DNA of 64,000 nt, taken from the NCBI GenBank assembly GCA_047967505.1, contig CM106540.1; one strand, written 5' to 3'. The notes under the pieces were generated by a model, which was not told where the DNA came from, made no database searches, and saw nothing but the letters and a program-made list of their open reading frames with translations. Position numbers and translations under genes: made by a program. Positions 27,481 through 38,038 of the stretch are shown here, one piece after another. This DNA comes from Dipteris shenzhenensis (Eukaryota > Polypodiophyta > Polypodiopsida > Gleicheniales). The stretch's first letter is position 1; each line of letters opens with the position of its first letter.

Positions 27481-28927
27481 TCACACCCCTTTGATGGGAA
27501 TGTCCTTCCTCTGTGTCAAACCAAGAGCTTGTTGGTGCTTCTCAAAAAGCCCTTTGCCAAGTGGCTTGGTATAGATGTCTGCAACATTCTCTTTACTATC
27601 ACAATGTTGCAGTGTGATGTCACCAAGTAACACTCTTTCTTTGATGAAGTGCTCTCTGACATTAATGTGCTTGGTCTTGGAGTGATATACTAGATTCTTG
27701 GCCAATGCTTGAGCTGATTGATTATCACAGTATATTGTTGTTGGCTTTGATTCATCAAAGTAAAATGTTTTTGACAATTATAGCCTCACATGCACCTGTA
27801 GTGGGTGGCCTATATTCTGCTTCTATGGAAGACAAAGAAACAATTGGCTGTTTGTTTGACAACCATGTTATAGCACCTTGACTAAGGAAAAATGCATATC
27901 CTTGTGTGGATCTCTTGGTCTCATGATCTCTTGTATAGTCACTATCACAGTATCCATGCAACCTTGGATGACTTCCTTTGTATTCTATTCCAAACTGTCT
28001 TGTACCTCAGATGTATCTCAAGACTCTTTTGGTTACATTCCAGTGAGACTGTTTTGGATTTGCCATAAACTATGCAAGTGAACTTATTGCATAACAAATA
28101 TCGGGCTGTGTGATAGTCAAATATATTAGAGATCCGATGAGCTGTCGATAGTACCTGTCATTGATTGTAGGCCTTTCTACATCTTTAGTAAGTTTCAAAC
28201 TTTGTTCCATGGGAGTGGGTGCAATCTTGCAATCTATCATATGAAACTTCTTTAGAAGACTATCAACATATTTTAGCTGACTCATGAAGGTGTTGTCTAA
28301 GTCTCTCCAGAATTCAATACCAAGACAACAGTGCATAAGTCCAAAATCTTTCATGTTGAACTCTGCAGATAAGTCTTGTTTCAACTTTTTGATGAACCTA
28401 TCATTGCTTTCGGCCACAATGAGATCATCTACATACAGAAGTGCAATAGTAATGTCTTCCCCTTGAACTTTGTGGTAGAGAGTACGATTTGCATTGGACT
28501 TCATGTATCCCAGATTAGCAAAATACTTATCAATTCTATTGTACCAACTTTTGGGTGCTTGCTTTAAGCTGTAGAGACCTTTCTTAAGATTGCAAACTTG
28601 CTTCTCTTTCCCTGGTTCAACATAACCTGCTGGTTGTCGCATGTAGACTTCCTTGTCTAGGTAACCATTGTGAAATGCATTCTTGACATCAAGCTGGGAC
28701 ACATTCCATTTGCTGAGTGTTGCTAGTGATATCAAGAACCATATGGAATCCATCTTTGCTACTAGAGCATAAGTCTCATCATAGTCTTGACCATATTGCT
28801 GTGCAAATCCTTTTGCAACTAGTCTGGCTTTGTATCTTTCAATGCTTCCATCTGGATTGTACTTTACTTTGTAAGCCATTTGTTTGCTATGGCCTTCTTT
28901 CCTAGTGGAAGGTCGCATAATTCCCAA
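27481..28927 (-). pseudogene. Copia reverse transcriptase and RNase H, copy 1
   Basis: A 285-residue open frame (28927-28070) holds copia RT: YKARLVAKGFAQQYGQDYDET, SQLDVKNAFHNGYLDKEVYM, LKKGLYSLKQAPKSWYNRID, and the catalytic LLYVDDLIV. RNase H continues in other frames: 27961-27755 (HGYCDSDYTRDHETKRSTQGY, SLSSIEAEY) and 27777-27481 ([38 protein letters not shown]). At least two frameshifts lie between RT and the end. All catalytic motifs of RT are intact. Confidence 0.9.
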
Positions 28928-29249
28928 GTATCATTCTTGTACAAAGATTTCATTTCTTCATTCATAGTAGTTTGCCATTTTGGCTTGTCAACTGCGTCTT
29001 CCAACTACACTAGCTCTTCTGAAGCCGTGTTGGTAGTCATAAGAGCATAATTGGTAGTTTCAACTTGAATTGCTTTTCCTTTTAGAGCATATGTCAATCT
29101 AACTAGTGGTCTGCTTTTCATAGTAGACTGCTGTCTAAGTTATTGTTACTCTTCTCGAGGTGTCTCTGGCAATTCTTGCTCTTCCTCATCAACCTTTTCT
29201 ATAGATGATTGTGTAATCGGTGTGTCTATCCTTTATGTTTTGAGGTTTT

Positions 29250-30530
29250 CCATTATGAATCCTCATCAAAGATTACATCTTTGGAGATAATGACCTTGTG
29301 GTTGATGGGATCATACAACTTGTATGTTTTGCTCTCTTCATTGTAGCCAACCATGATGCATTTACATGACTTTGCATCCAATTTTCTACGATGATCGTCA
29401 TATATTTGGGCATATGCTATACAACCAAATATGCGGAGATGCCCAATGCATGGCTTATGTCCAATGAATTCTTCATAAGGTGTCATACCCTAAATCGGCT
29501 CGATCAGAAGTCGATTAAGCAAGTAGTTTGCAATGTGACAATTGCTTTTGCCCAATATTGATTCGAAAGATGCTTCTCACTGAGCATTGCTCTAGCACTG
29601 TTTGCTAAAGTACCATTCTTCCTTTCAGCTCTTGCATTCTATTGAGAAGTATTTGCACAAGTGAATTGTCTTTGAATGCCATTACTTCTGCAAAATTCAT
29701 GAATGCTAAAGACATGTATTCACCTCCTCTATCTGATCTCATGACTTTGATCTTTCTGCAAAATTCATGAATGCTAAAGACATGTATTCACCTCCTCTAT
29801 CTGATCTCATGACTTTGATCTTTCTGCTTGTTTGGTTTTCAACCATGGCTTTGAATTCTTGAAATCTGGAAAAGACTTTTGATTTTTCTTGCAAAAAGTA
29901 GACCCAACAATACCCGCTGTAGTCATCGATGAAGTCAAGTAGTAAATCGAACCATTGATGTTGCGGGTCTGGGCATAATGCCATACATCCGTGTGAAATA
30001 AATGAAGAATACCTCTTGCTTGAGAGGTGTTTTTACTGAAATTGGTTCGCTCTTGTTTACTGAAGCAACATGCTTCACAAAGTTTGCCAATAAACTGAAG
30101 CTTAGGAATTCCAATTGCCATATTCTGATTTCTGAGCTCTATCAAGCTTTTAAAATTGACATGTCCATATCTCTTTTGCCATATTGCAGAAAGTGGCATC
30201 TTTTGTGGTTGAGTTGACATGGAATGCAAATCCGGTACTAAAGCTACCATTCTAAACAAGTTTCATTCCTTGACTTCTTTTCCTACTAGCTGACATCCTC
30301 TGGATTTGTCTTTGATAGTGCATTCATCTCCATTGAAGATGACTTGGTAGTTGTGTTCTAACCAACTGATAAGAGGTTCTTGCTGAGCTTTAGAACAAAG
30401 AGCACATCTTTCATCAATCCTTTTGTACCATTGAAATTGTTCATAGGGACAATACCTTTCCCTTGAAATGGACTATGCACACATATTGGAGCATCCTTTT
30501 ATACAAAGTCTTCATATTGAGTTTCTGTCG
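29250..30530 (-). pseudogene. Copia GAG-pre-integrase and integrase, copy 1
   Basis: The minus strand gives IWQKRYGHVNFKSLIELRNQ and CEACCFSKQERTNF (zinc-binding GAG-pre-integrase region). It then gives IDDYSGYCWVYFLQEKS and VMRSDRGGEYMS (integrase core), and the C-terminal TPYEEFIGHKPCIGHLRIFG to FDEDS stretch at 29486-29253. Frames are offset at about 29950 and again at the 68-bp duplication (29687-29822). Confidence 0.88.
29687..29822 (-). repeat. 68-bp perfect tandem duplication in copia integrase
   Basis: TCTGCAAAATTCATGAATGC starts at 29687 and again at 29755. The two units look identical. The homologous stretch of copia copy 2 (about 54365-54440) has a single unit, so the duplication is specific to copy 1. 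Sixty-eight is not a multiple of three, so it shifts the integrase frame. Confidence 0.95.
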
Positions 30531-31054
30531 ACACTCCAGAGGTGAAGGGTAGTCTCAACCATGACAAAAGCTAGCACTAAAGGAGAAGGCTAATAAAAAA
30601 GTAGTCCAAAATCTCTTCATTCAAGCTAAAATTGCTTGTGAATTCTAAACAATTTCATTTTAGTCTCCCCCAAACGAGCATCTAAATCTAGCTGATAGGG
30701 CAACGCACCATTTAAGATAGAAAGAATTATCGCAATACCAGCAGGCTGCACCTTGGACGAAAACTTCACAAGGTGAAATTTGCATGTTCGCACGGCAGAA
30801 GCATATACCTAGATGAATCCAAAAACATTCCCAAACTCATCCTCTAAAAACACAACATAGTGCTGTTTCAATCTCTAGATAGTCATAAGATTGAAAACCA
30901 TAAACTCCATCACGCATAGTGAGGACTAGCTACTATGACATCCCCACTGACAGCATTAGTGCCCAACAGTGGGGGTAGACCATAGTATAAAACTATGCTC
31001 TGACCCATACAAATCCACACACCCACACATACTTGAGCATCATTTTATAAGTGT

Positions 31055-31460
31055 AATCCTTGATCTTGAGTACGTAAGCATGACCGATCTCATTGCTATT
31101 GCAAAAACTCTAGTTTATCTAGTTTCCCAGTGGGAGAATCCTAGAAGTGTTCTTAGACTCATAGAGAGATTTTTTTGATGTCTTGATTATATTGAGCTGT
31201 CCTAGTATGACATCTTGCACATTTTGCTTGATCAAATGATATGCAAAATTTGTCTTTCTTGTCCCATTCTGAATGTGCTTGTCAAGAAATGGCAGGATCT
31301 ACTATAAGTGCAGACACTGGTGATGCAGGTGTAGATCCCACTGCTAGAGCTGCAACAATGGTAGGAGTTGCTATTGGAGTGTCTGATGGTCTAGGTGTAG
31401 ACCAATCAACATACTCTCATTTTTCTTGAAGTAGAAGAATGGTTTCCATTTGGTATTTCC
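31055..31460 (-). pseudogene. Copia gag remnant, copy 1
   Basis: The minus strand matches the gag at 63574-64000 over some 400 bases (TCATAGAGAGA, GACATCTTGCACATT, TAGTTTATCTAGTTTC). Relative to that copy it has lost about 18 bases around 31170 and gained frameshifts. Similarity stops abruptly on the low side at a GTAATCCTTGATC string. Confidence 0.75.
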
Positions 31461-33240
31461 ATGTGCCATAATTTGAGTTGTATAGCTTAGCAGATGCCTC
31501 CAAATTGAGGTGCTAGTCATAGACATGGTGCAAGAAATGTACTCAAAGTGTCTGTGAAATCACTGTCTAAATCAGTTGCAAAACAATGTCTGTATCAAGT
31601 GCAATTTGAACTATCGGTGAAGATAGAACTTGAAATATATAATCCAATCTATTACAAGGCTTGTGGCAAATGATGTTGAGAATAGACAAGAGGCTTTACA
31701 AGGCTTAAAAATGATGTGCACAATGCTGGAAAATAGCCTATAAGGCTTTATAATGATGGCATGTGTGTGTAAAATCAAATCATGTGCTATCTACCCTTTG
31801 ATCAATTGGTCAATGCCTTTGAACACTTTGAAGTTTGCTCACTGAACTATGGAATGTCGGGTTTCAAAAAATGTAATGATGTGAAACCGCATGTGAGCGA
31901 AGAGATTGACTCCGAGTAGGAACTATTTAGGAATTTTGGGGCATGGCTTTGATTGGCTGCTTTGGAATTCTCTCTGCTATGGATGATCTAATGTACTCTA
32001 AAATAGATCTAAACCAATCGTCGAGCGATGAAAAAGCAATAAATAATTCATTTCCTTTGTTCATTTTAAGTGTTCAGTCAGATGTGTCGATGTAGAGGTT
32101 GATGTACGTGCAAGAAGTGGATTTGTCACCTAGGCTCAAAAGTGTGTGATACTTATGTGAAAATGTGCGCATGATGTGACGAGCGCATAGAGCATGAAAA
32201 ATCAAGCGTTTTTCCTTTTTGTAGCACCAAGTGGAGGGGAAAAAGGGTGCAAAATGATGATGTGGCACTCAGAGTCACATGCAAAATGTGTGCTTGCCAA
32301 GGCGTGTGCCACTGGAGCACTATGCTGATGTGTCAACTGTGTTCCCAAGCAGTGCCTAGGAAGAGGATAGTGTGCCTAGCAGGGGATTGCGTTCCATGTG
32401 GTAGATCAGGTGGCAGTCAGTGATGACATGGCAATGCTGAAGTATCCTGATGATGTGGCATAGATGACATGGCAGTTAATGCATACGTGGCAGTCAACAC
32501 TGACGTGACTTGATGATTGGATAGGGTGACATGGATAGGTGTGGAGGCACTGTTGGCGGAAGTTGATTGCCTTGCCTTGTATGAGTTGTGCTGGCATCAT
32601 TGAGGAGTTGCTCTAGTTGCTAGCACTTGCATTGGAGTGTTAGCTACCTAGTAGACCTATCTAGTCGGCTATAAGCTCTGTGGTTTCTCAGTTTGTGAAG
32701 GTTATTATAGGTTGCATGTGGGCTGCCTTGGCATCCAACTTTTGTGCATTGACATGAATGGTATTGTTGAAGGTGGCTGTTGCTGGAGATGAAATTGCTC
32801 ATAGGAGTCATTGGATCCAACCTTGCTGCTGTAGATTGCTTGAGTGTCTTCCCTTTTCTCCTGGCTGTTGCAGCCTTAGTAGTCGCCTCCTTAGTGGCCG
32901 GATAAGAACTCTCTCAAAGTAGTCGGATAAGAACTCTCCTGGTACAAATTAGACCTCTCAACAAAGATGCACTTCTCTCTTTCTCTGTGGATCTCTCACA
33001 AACTAGAGACCATCTCATAAGCCTCTCTCTCTCACAAGATGGAAAAATACACTCAAAGAACTCTCTCTCGAATAGAGATGAACCGAATGGATGGAAGTTC
33101 TTCCAAAATGAAGAGAGATTCTCTCAATGGAAGTGAAGTGGATGAACTCACGATCACTCAAGAGAACTAAAACTCTCAATCACTCTCATGCTCTCAAGGA
33201 TCGCAATGCCTCAGTGGAAGCTAAGGGAGCTCTAATACCA

Positions 33241-33468
33241 TGACAAAATATGAAGAGGGGAGAGGAGAAGAGTGGAGATATGAGGAGAGAGGGCACAGCA
33301 AGAGAGCACACAAAAAATGACTAACTGTACACTAGATTTAGTTGAAAATGTAGAATATACCGTTTTAGGGTTAGGGTATCTAACCCTTTCCTTTATAGCA
33401 CTCTATGTGTTAGTGCTATGCACAATATTGAACATATTATGTTGAGATGTTCCCCCCCCCCCCCAACA
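33241..33468 (-). repeat. 5' LTR of copia copy 1
   Basis: It begins (plus strand) TGACAAAATATGAAGAGGGG and ends after a C14 run with AACA, corresponding to CCTCAACA of the other LTR. The poly-C expansion inside the LTR terminus is unusual and probably arose by slippage. The window-plus side continues into ACACACAGG. Confidence 0.85.
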
Positions 33469-36400
33469 CACACAGGCAAATAAATGACTCAAGATGTTCT
33501 TGATTCTTTCATTCGTCCTTCAATGAAAAGTTTTGGGTTCTTAGAGATTTTCTCAATGGAATTCATATGTTTAACGTGCACATAGGTTTATCCAAGCAAT
33601 TTGAATAAAATTGGTAACTATAGGAAAACCCAACTACTGTGCCATCTCCTACATTATTATTACTTAGTAAATGAATAATTGTTAGATGGAACATATGAAC
33701 TCAGTATTTTCAAAATTTAAGCTCACTATGAGATGCACGTAAAGAAAAATAAACCAAAGATATCTAAAAGAGGATATGAAAAGCTTTAAATATCTAGGTA
33801 AAGATCATTGTGCTTGGAACTACCCTAGAGACCAAAAGGCAGGAGCTAAAGCACCAGATAAACCTCCACAAGAAAAAAGCACTTGCTGTACATGTATTGT
33901 TGCTTAAAGGTAGTGAAATTAACATAGAAACAGAGTTTTATGATGAGGATAGCACCCATATGTGTTGTTTATCACTAGCAATGTGGTAGCACACTTTTGG
34001 TCCTCGTGATTTAATGAGGATTCATGGCAATATTAAGCAGAAAAAAGTAAGAATAATTGTTGATGATTGTATCACGCATAGTTTCTTAAACTATGTGTGA
34101 TACAATCAAGTTGCATAGACAAGCACTCAGAAATATGTTGAGATATTCAAGCACCCATAAATATGTTAAGATATTCAAGTTTCCTAGACAAGCGCCCATA
34201 AATATGATGGCCCTCTTGCAAAGGGCAGTGATAAGAAAGTTTGGGACCCCATGACACATGGTGTAGAGGTGGTCATCAAGGGTATCAAGAAGATTTGGTA
34301 TTCCAAGTTATGCATTGCATTAGAATAGCTATGCTTCTAGGTCAAGAATGGCTATATTGTCTTTTCAAGACTATCTTACTTCAGTTATCAAGCAAAACTT
34401 GGCATCAGTGCATCTCCTTTGCCTTTTCATCTTACATTCCTGGAAAAGCAAGAATTCTGGAGGAGATTCGAATCATAGCGTAGACAGAAAACATTTTCAA
34501 GCAATTGGTATACGGAAGTGCTGCTTGATTCATGGTTCAAGATACTAAACTATTCTTAGACATGAGACCTGAAGTGAAAGGAGGAAACAAAACTTGCCTC
34601 ACCTTCTCCTGACATGCAGGAAGCTCAATTCAAGGGGAACATGACATACCAATTTCCCACTTATCTCAATTCAAGGGGAACATGACATACCGATTCCACA
34701 CTTATTTTCTCGTTCGAATAGGAATAACTTCTACATCATGAACATGTTTTCAAGTACACCATTACAGTGAGGTAGTCAATGCACTATTCTAAGTTAGTTG
34801 TGATGATTGAGTAGTTGAAGGCATCAAAACAGATAAAGTGGGAGGAATTGAGGTTAATTGGCAAGAGGAGGGTGAGAGGTATAGAAGTAAAATCCATTAT
34901 GCATAGAAGATACGATGTTTTTTTGCTATCGCAGAGGATGCCACATGTCAACTTGGGGAATGCCAGGTTCAGGGGTCCCAATCCGTCCAAAGCCTCCTCA
35001 ATACCTCAAAAAGCCAACCAGCGGGATATTGAGGAGGGGTTCAATCTACCTTTATGTTGTCTAGCTCATAGAAATCGATAACGAACAATCACATAATAGC
35101 CACTAGCCAAAATACTCAGCACGCATGGGTCACCAAATCCGCGACCACGCACTTGTCTCTATCCATACCAGACAAAGAAGTCACCCCCAATTTAGTCTTC
35201 ACATAGCCCTCAAGTTCTTGATGCTTCAATACCAATTTTGGCACCGCAAAGGATGCTAGATGTCGGCTTGGGGAGTGCCAAGTGCAGGGAACCCAATCCC
35301 CATCCTATAGACATACAAAGCCTCCATGCTTCAAAATTCAATTATATTCAACGTGTATCCAATTTTCATTGTGTATGTGGGATTGCAGTCCGTGAAATCC
35401 ATGTGTCATAAGCATGCACAATGCTACTTTGTACCCCTCTCAATTTCATGCCTTATGAAGGTGTTAGCACATGTTCCAACAATTTTTTGGGGTGATCCCT
35501 AGTTTTTCTGGCTATGTCAGATGCTAACATTTCTCAGTAAACTTCATTCTATCACTTCTTTAGCTCTAATCATTCAATCCACTAGGTATTCATTTTGACT
35601 ACATGCTCATAATGCTCTAAGAAGAAGCAACTCGCATCAGAAGGCACAAGATGGATTTAGACGATTGGGAATTTAGAAACAAAGAAGTTGCTATGGAGTT
35701 TGTGTGTACTTAATCAAATCCAAATGATAGAAAAAGATTATGTGAATAGTGTTGGCTTCAAGAAGAGACATGGCAAGCCCCATAACACCATTTCCATCAA
35801 ATTGCTAGGAGTTAATGTGGAAGATTCAACTTGACTGATGCTACCACTAGGAAACAATGAGGTGTTTGATTATGAGTTCAAGAAGGGAGGTTTTATTTTA
35901 TGTCAAATTATCCTATGAAAAATAAATCTTCAAACCTAAATGCCACTTCATAGTACTTCCAAAATAGCAAAGGAACAGAGTTCCCCTCTCAACCTTGGCC
36001 TCTCTCAAAGGTAGGAAATAGTATCAACTTACCCAATGAGGGCTTCTTTATGAGCACATTGTCACAAATACAAAAGGGAAAGGCGACATGACAAGTGGAG
36101 CTAGTTGACAAAGTACTTAAGAAACTGAGCGATGTACTAACATAAACTCTGAGGAGGAAGTACTCAACACACTTTGATAAAACACAAACTTTGATAATTT
36201 AAGAGAGGACTCTCAACTTTTTTTAAAACTGTCGAAATTTGAAATCTAAAAATTTGTAGAGTATAAGAGGTCAACCAAAATTAACCTCAAAATGATGCTT
36301 CTAGAGCTATCGATTTCCAAGCAAAAAGTTGTAAAGACTAGTTTCTTTACAAAAGGTTTTCTACAAAAGGTACCCTACAAATGTGGTAGTAGCGAGAAAT

Positions 36401-36489
36401 CATGAACTGGCAGCAGTAGCTAATGGTCAGCACATTGCAAATGTGCTCAGGCTCTATGAGGGAGGCAGAGGGCAAGAGCTAGACTTGAA
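33469..36489. other. Intergenic or decayed element interior
   Basis: No recognised gene. Local tandem duplications occur at 34130-34205 (AGCACCCATAAATATG units) and 34625-34705 (CTCAATTCAAGGGGAACATG twice, 44-bp period). If 36502-36721 is the 5' LTR of a minus-strand element, part of this stretch would be its interior, but no gag or pol motif was found. Confidence 0.4.
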
Positions 36490-36501
36490 GCTTTGATACC
36501 A

Positions 36502-36721
36502 TGTTGGAAGAATGTGAAGAGTGGGAGAGGAGAAGAGATGGAGACAACCATGACTCCAGAATCTCAAAGTATGGACACTCTTGTGAAAGGTGGGATACAA
36601 GGTTATATACATAACCCTACTCAGGAAACCTCTTGCACTAGACATTTGGACATGCCCTTTTCTATGACTCTTTGTATACATATTGCGCCTAGTGCACATA
36701 TTGTAATTTATATTCTTAACA
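36502..36721 (-). repeat. Copia-type LTR with adjoining primer-binding site
   Basis: On the minus strand the 220-bp segment runs TGTTAAGAATATAAATTACA to CTTCCAACA, a typical TG..CA LTR. It is followed directly by TGGTATCAAAGC (36490-36501), a Met-type primer site. It contains a GGAGAGGAGAAGAG motif also seen in the copia LTRs, but is otherwise a different family. No partner LTR was seen in the window, so it is a 5' LTR remnant of a deleted element. Confidence 0.75.
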
Positions 36722-37222
36722 AAGTTGCTACTTGGGCATTTCGATCTGCAAAGCAAACCTTTGGCTATAGTGTCCTTGCCAAACCTAAAGGACAACCAAG
36801 CCTTAATCCAATTCAAAGCTCACTTCTTCAATTACTCTGGCTCAAGAAACACTCTGGCTTCCCTTCTTGAGATGGCACCTAACAAAAATGTTGATAGCAA
36901 AAAGCCGGAGCCTAAGCATCTTACTTGATATTTACCACATACCCTTCACAAGCCCTAGAAAATGCCTCAATAGAGGTTGTGCGATAAGAGGAATAGGGGT
37001 GTGTGTCAAGAATATCTTTGGAGAGACAAGATTGACATAATGTCAGTCCATAAATGACAGAAGCAATAGATGGTAAGGTTTGTGTAAACGAAAGCCAGAC
37101 CAAAATAATAAATTAGTTAGGTCATTCTAAGTAGCATAAGTTTACTTGAATTGATTGTAAAGCATTGGATTAATTGTAATGAAATGGAAGATGATAAGTC
37201 GCTCTCTTAGTGAAGTTGATGA

Positions 37223-37253
<31 letters not shown>

Positions 37254-37947
37254 TTGTATTATGTATGCCTTAGTCCATTCTCTGAGGTTGAATGTGCTAG
37301 GAGATCATGTTTCAATTTAGCTTGACAAAATCTTTTACGTTCCTTATAAAAGAGCTCCCTTAGGGGGCACCAAATAATTTGACTTCTTTGATTAGTCTCT
37401 AAGTTTATGTGTTGTGGTTTTAGGTTCGACTTGTTGGATAGTTGTGGCACCCTTGGCTAATGGAGGCAATCAAATCCCTTTGGAAGGCATGTGCACATAC
37501 ACACACACGCACGCACACACACACACGTGCGCGTGCGACCAACTATGAGGGGTCAAACTGCTCGGGGCCTAGTTGACAATAGCAGCAGCAATGACTGATC
37601 TGCTAGAAGGGTTCAAACATACACAACCAGTCTCTGAGTTGCCGTCAGGAAATGAGTTGTGCCACTCTGGAGTTGTTGGGTGTGTTGAGTTTGATCCTTG
37701 GGTCGACGTCTGAGGATCCCCCCCGGGTGCTGTCATGTGTGGCCTGAAGTTAAAAAAATTCTTCTTCTCTTCTATTGTTAGTTCATGATCTTTCATGAGG
37801 GGAAAATCAAACAGAGGCAGCAAACTCAGGAGGTGGGGGGAAGACGCCGAAGCGAGAGAGAGCTGGGTGGCAACTTGGGTTGGCTAATGAGGCTATGGTT
37901 GGGACTCGAGCGTTGTGGTTTGTTGATTTTTGAGTGTTTGGTTGTGT

Positions 37948-37950
<3 letters not shown>
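36722..37950. other. Intergenic, with CT and CA microsatellites
   Basis: (CT)n at 37221-37249 and a CA/CG-rich tract at 37497-37530. Short frames here (for example 37569-37823 minus) have no recognisable domain. The stretch leads into the upstream region of the gene at 38039-39874. Confidence 0.55.
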
Positions 37951-37994
<44 letters not shown>

Positions 37995-38030
37995 ACCCAA
38001 AAAAAAAAGTGTGTGCGCGTGTGTTTGGTT
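37951..38030 (+). repeat. (GT)n microsatellite interrupted by an A-run
   Basis: Pure GT at 37951-37992, then TTTACCCAAAAAAAAAA and a further GTGTGTGCGCGTGTG. The interrupting piece resembles the extreme 3' end of the LINEs in this window (..CACCCAAAAG). The tract lies just upstream of the open frame at 38039. Confidence 0.85.
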
Positions 38031-38038
38031 AATGATGT

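Larger units (their letters stand above)
27185..33468 (-). mobile_element. Ty1/copia retrotransposon, family copy 1
   Basis: Short LTRs lie at 27185-27392 and about 33241-33468. On the minus strand the 5' LTR is followed by TGGTATTAGAGC, an initiator-Met-like primer site (33229-33240). The left LTR is preceded by a purine tract reading CTTGAGGGAAGG before TGTTGAGGAACC. Copia domain order on the minus strand is gag remnant near 31060-31440, GAG-pre-integrase and integrase at 30530-29250, then RT and RNase H at 28927-27481. No matching target-site duplication is visible (CACCT versus CACAG-type flanks), so an end may have changed. Frameshifts, a 68-bp duplication in integrase and a non-coding stretch 30540-31050 make it inactive. 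Confidence 0.88.
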
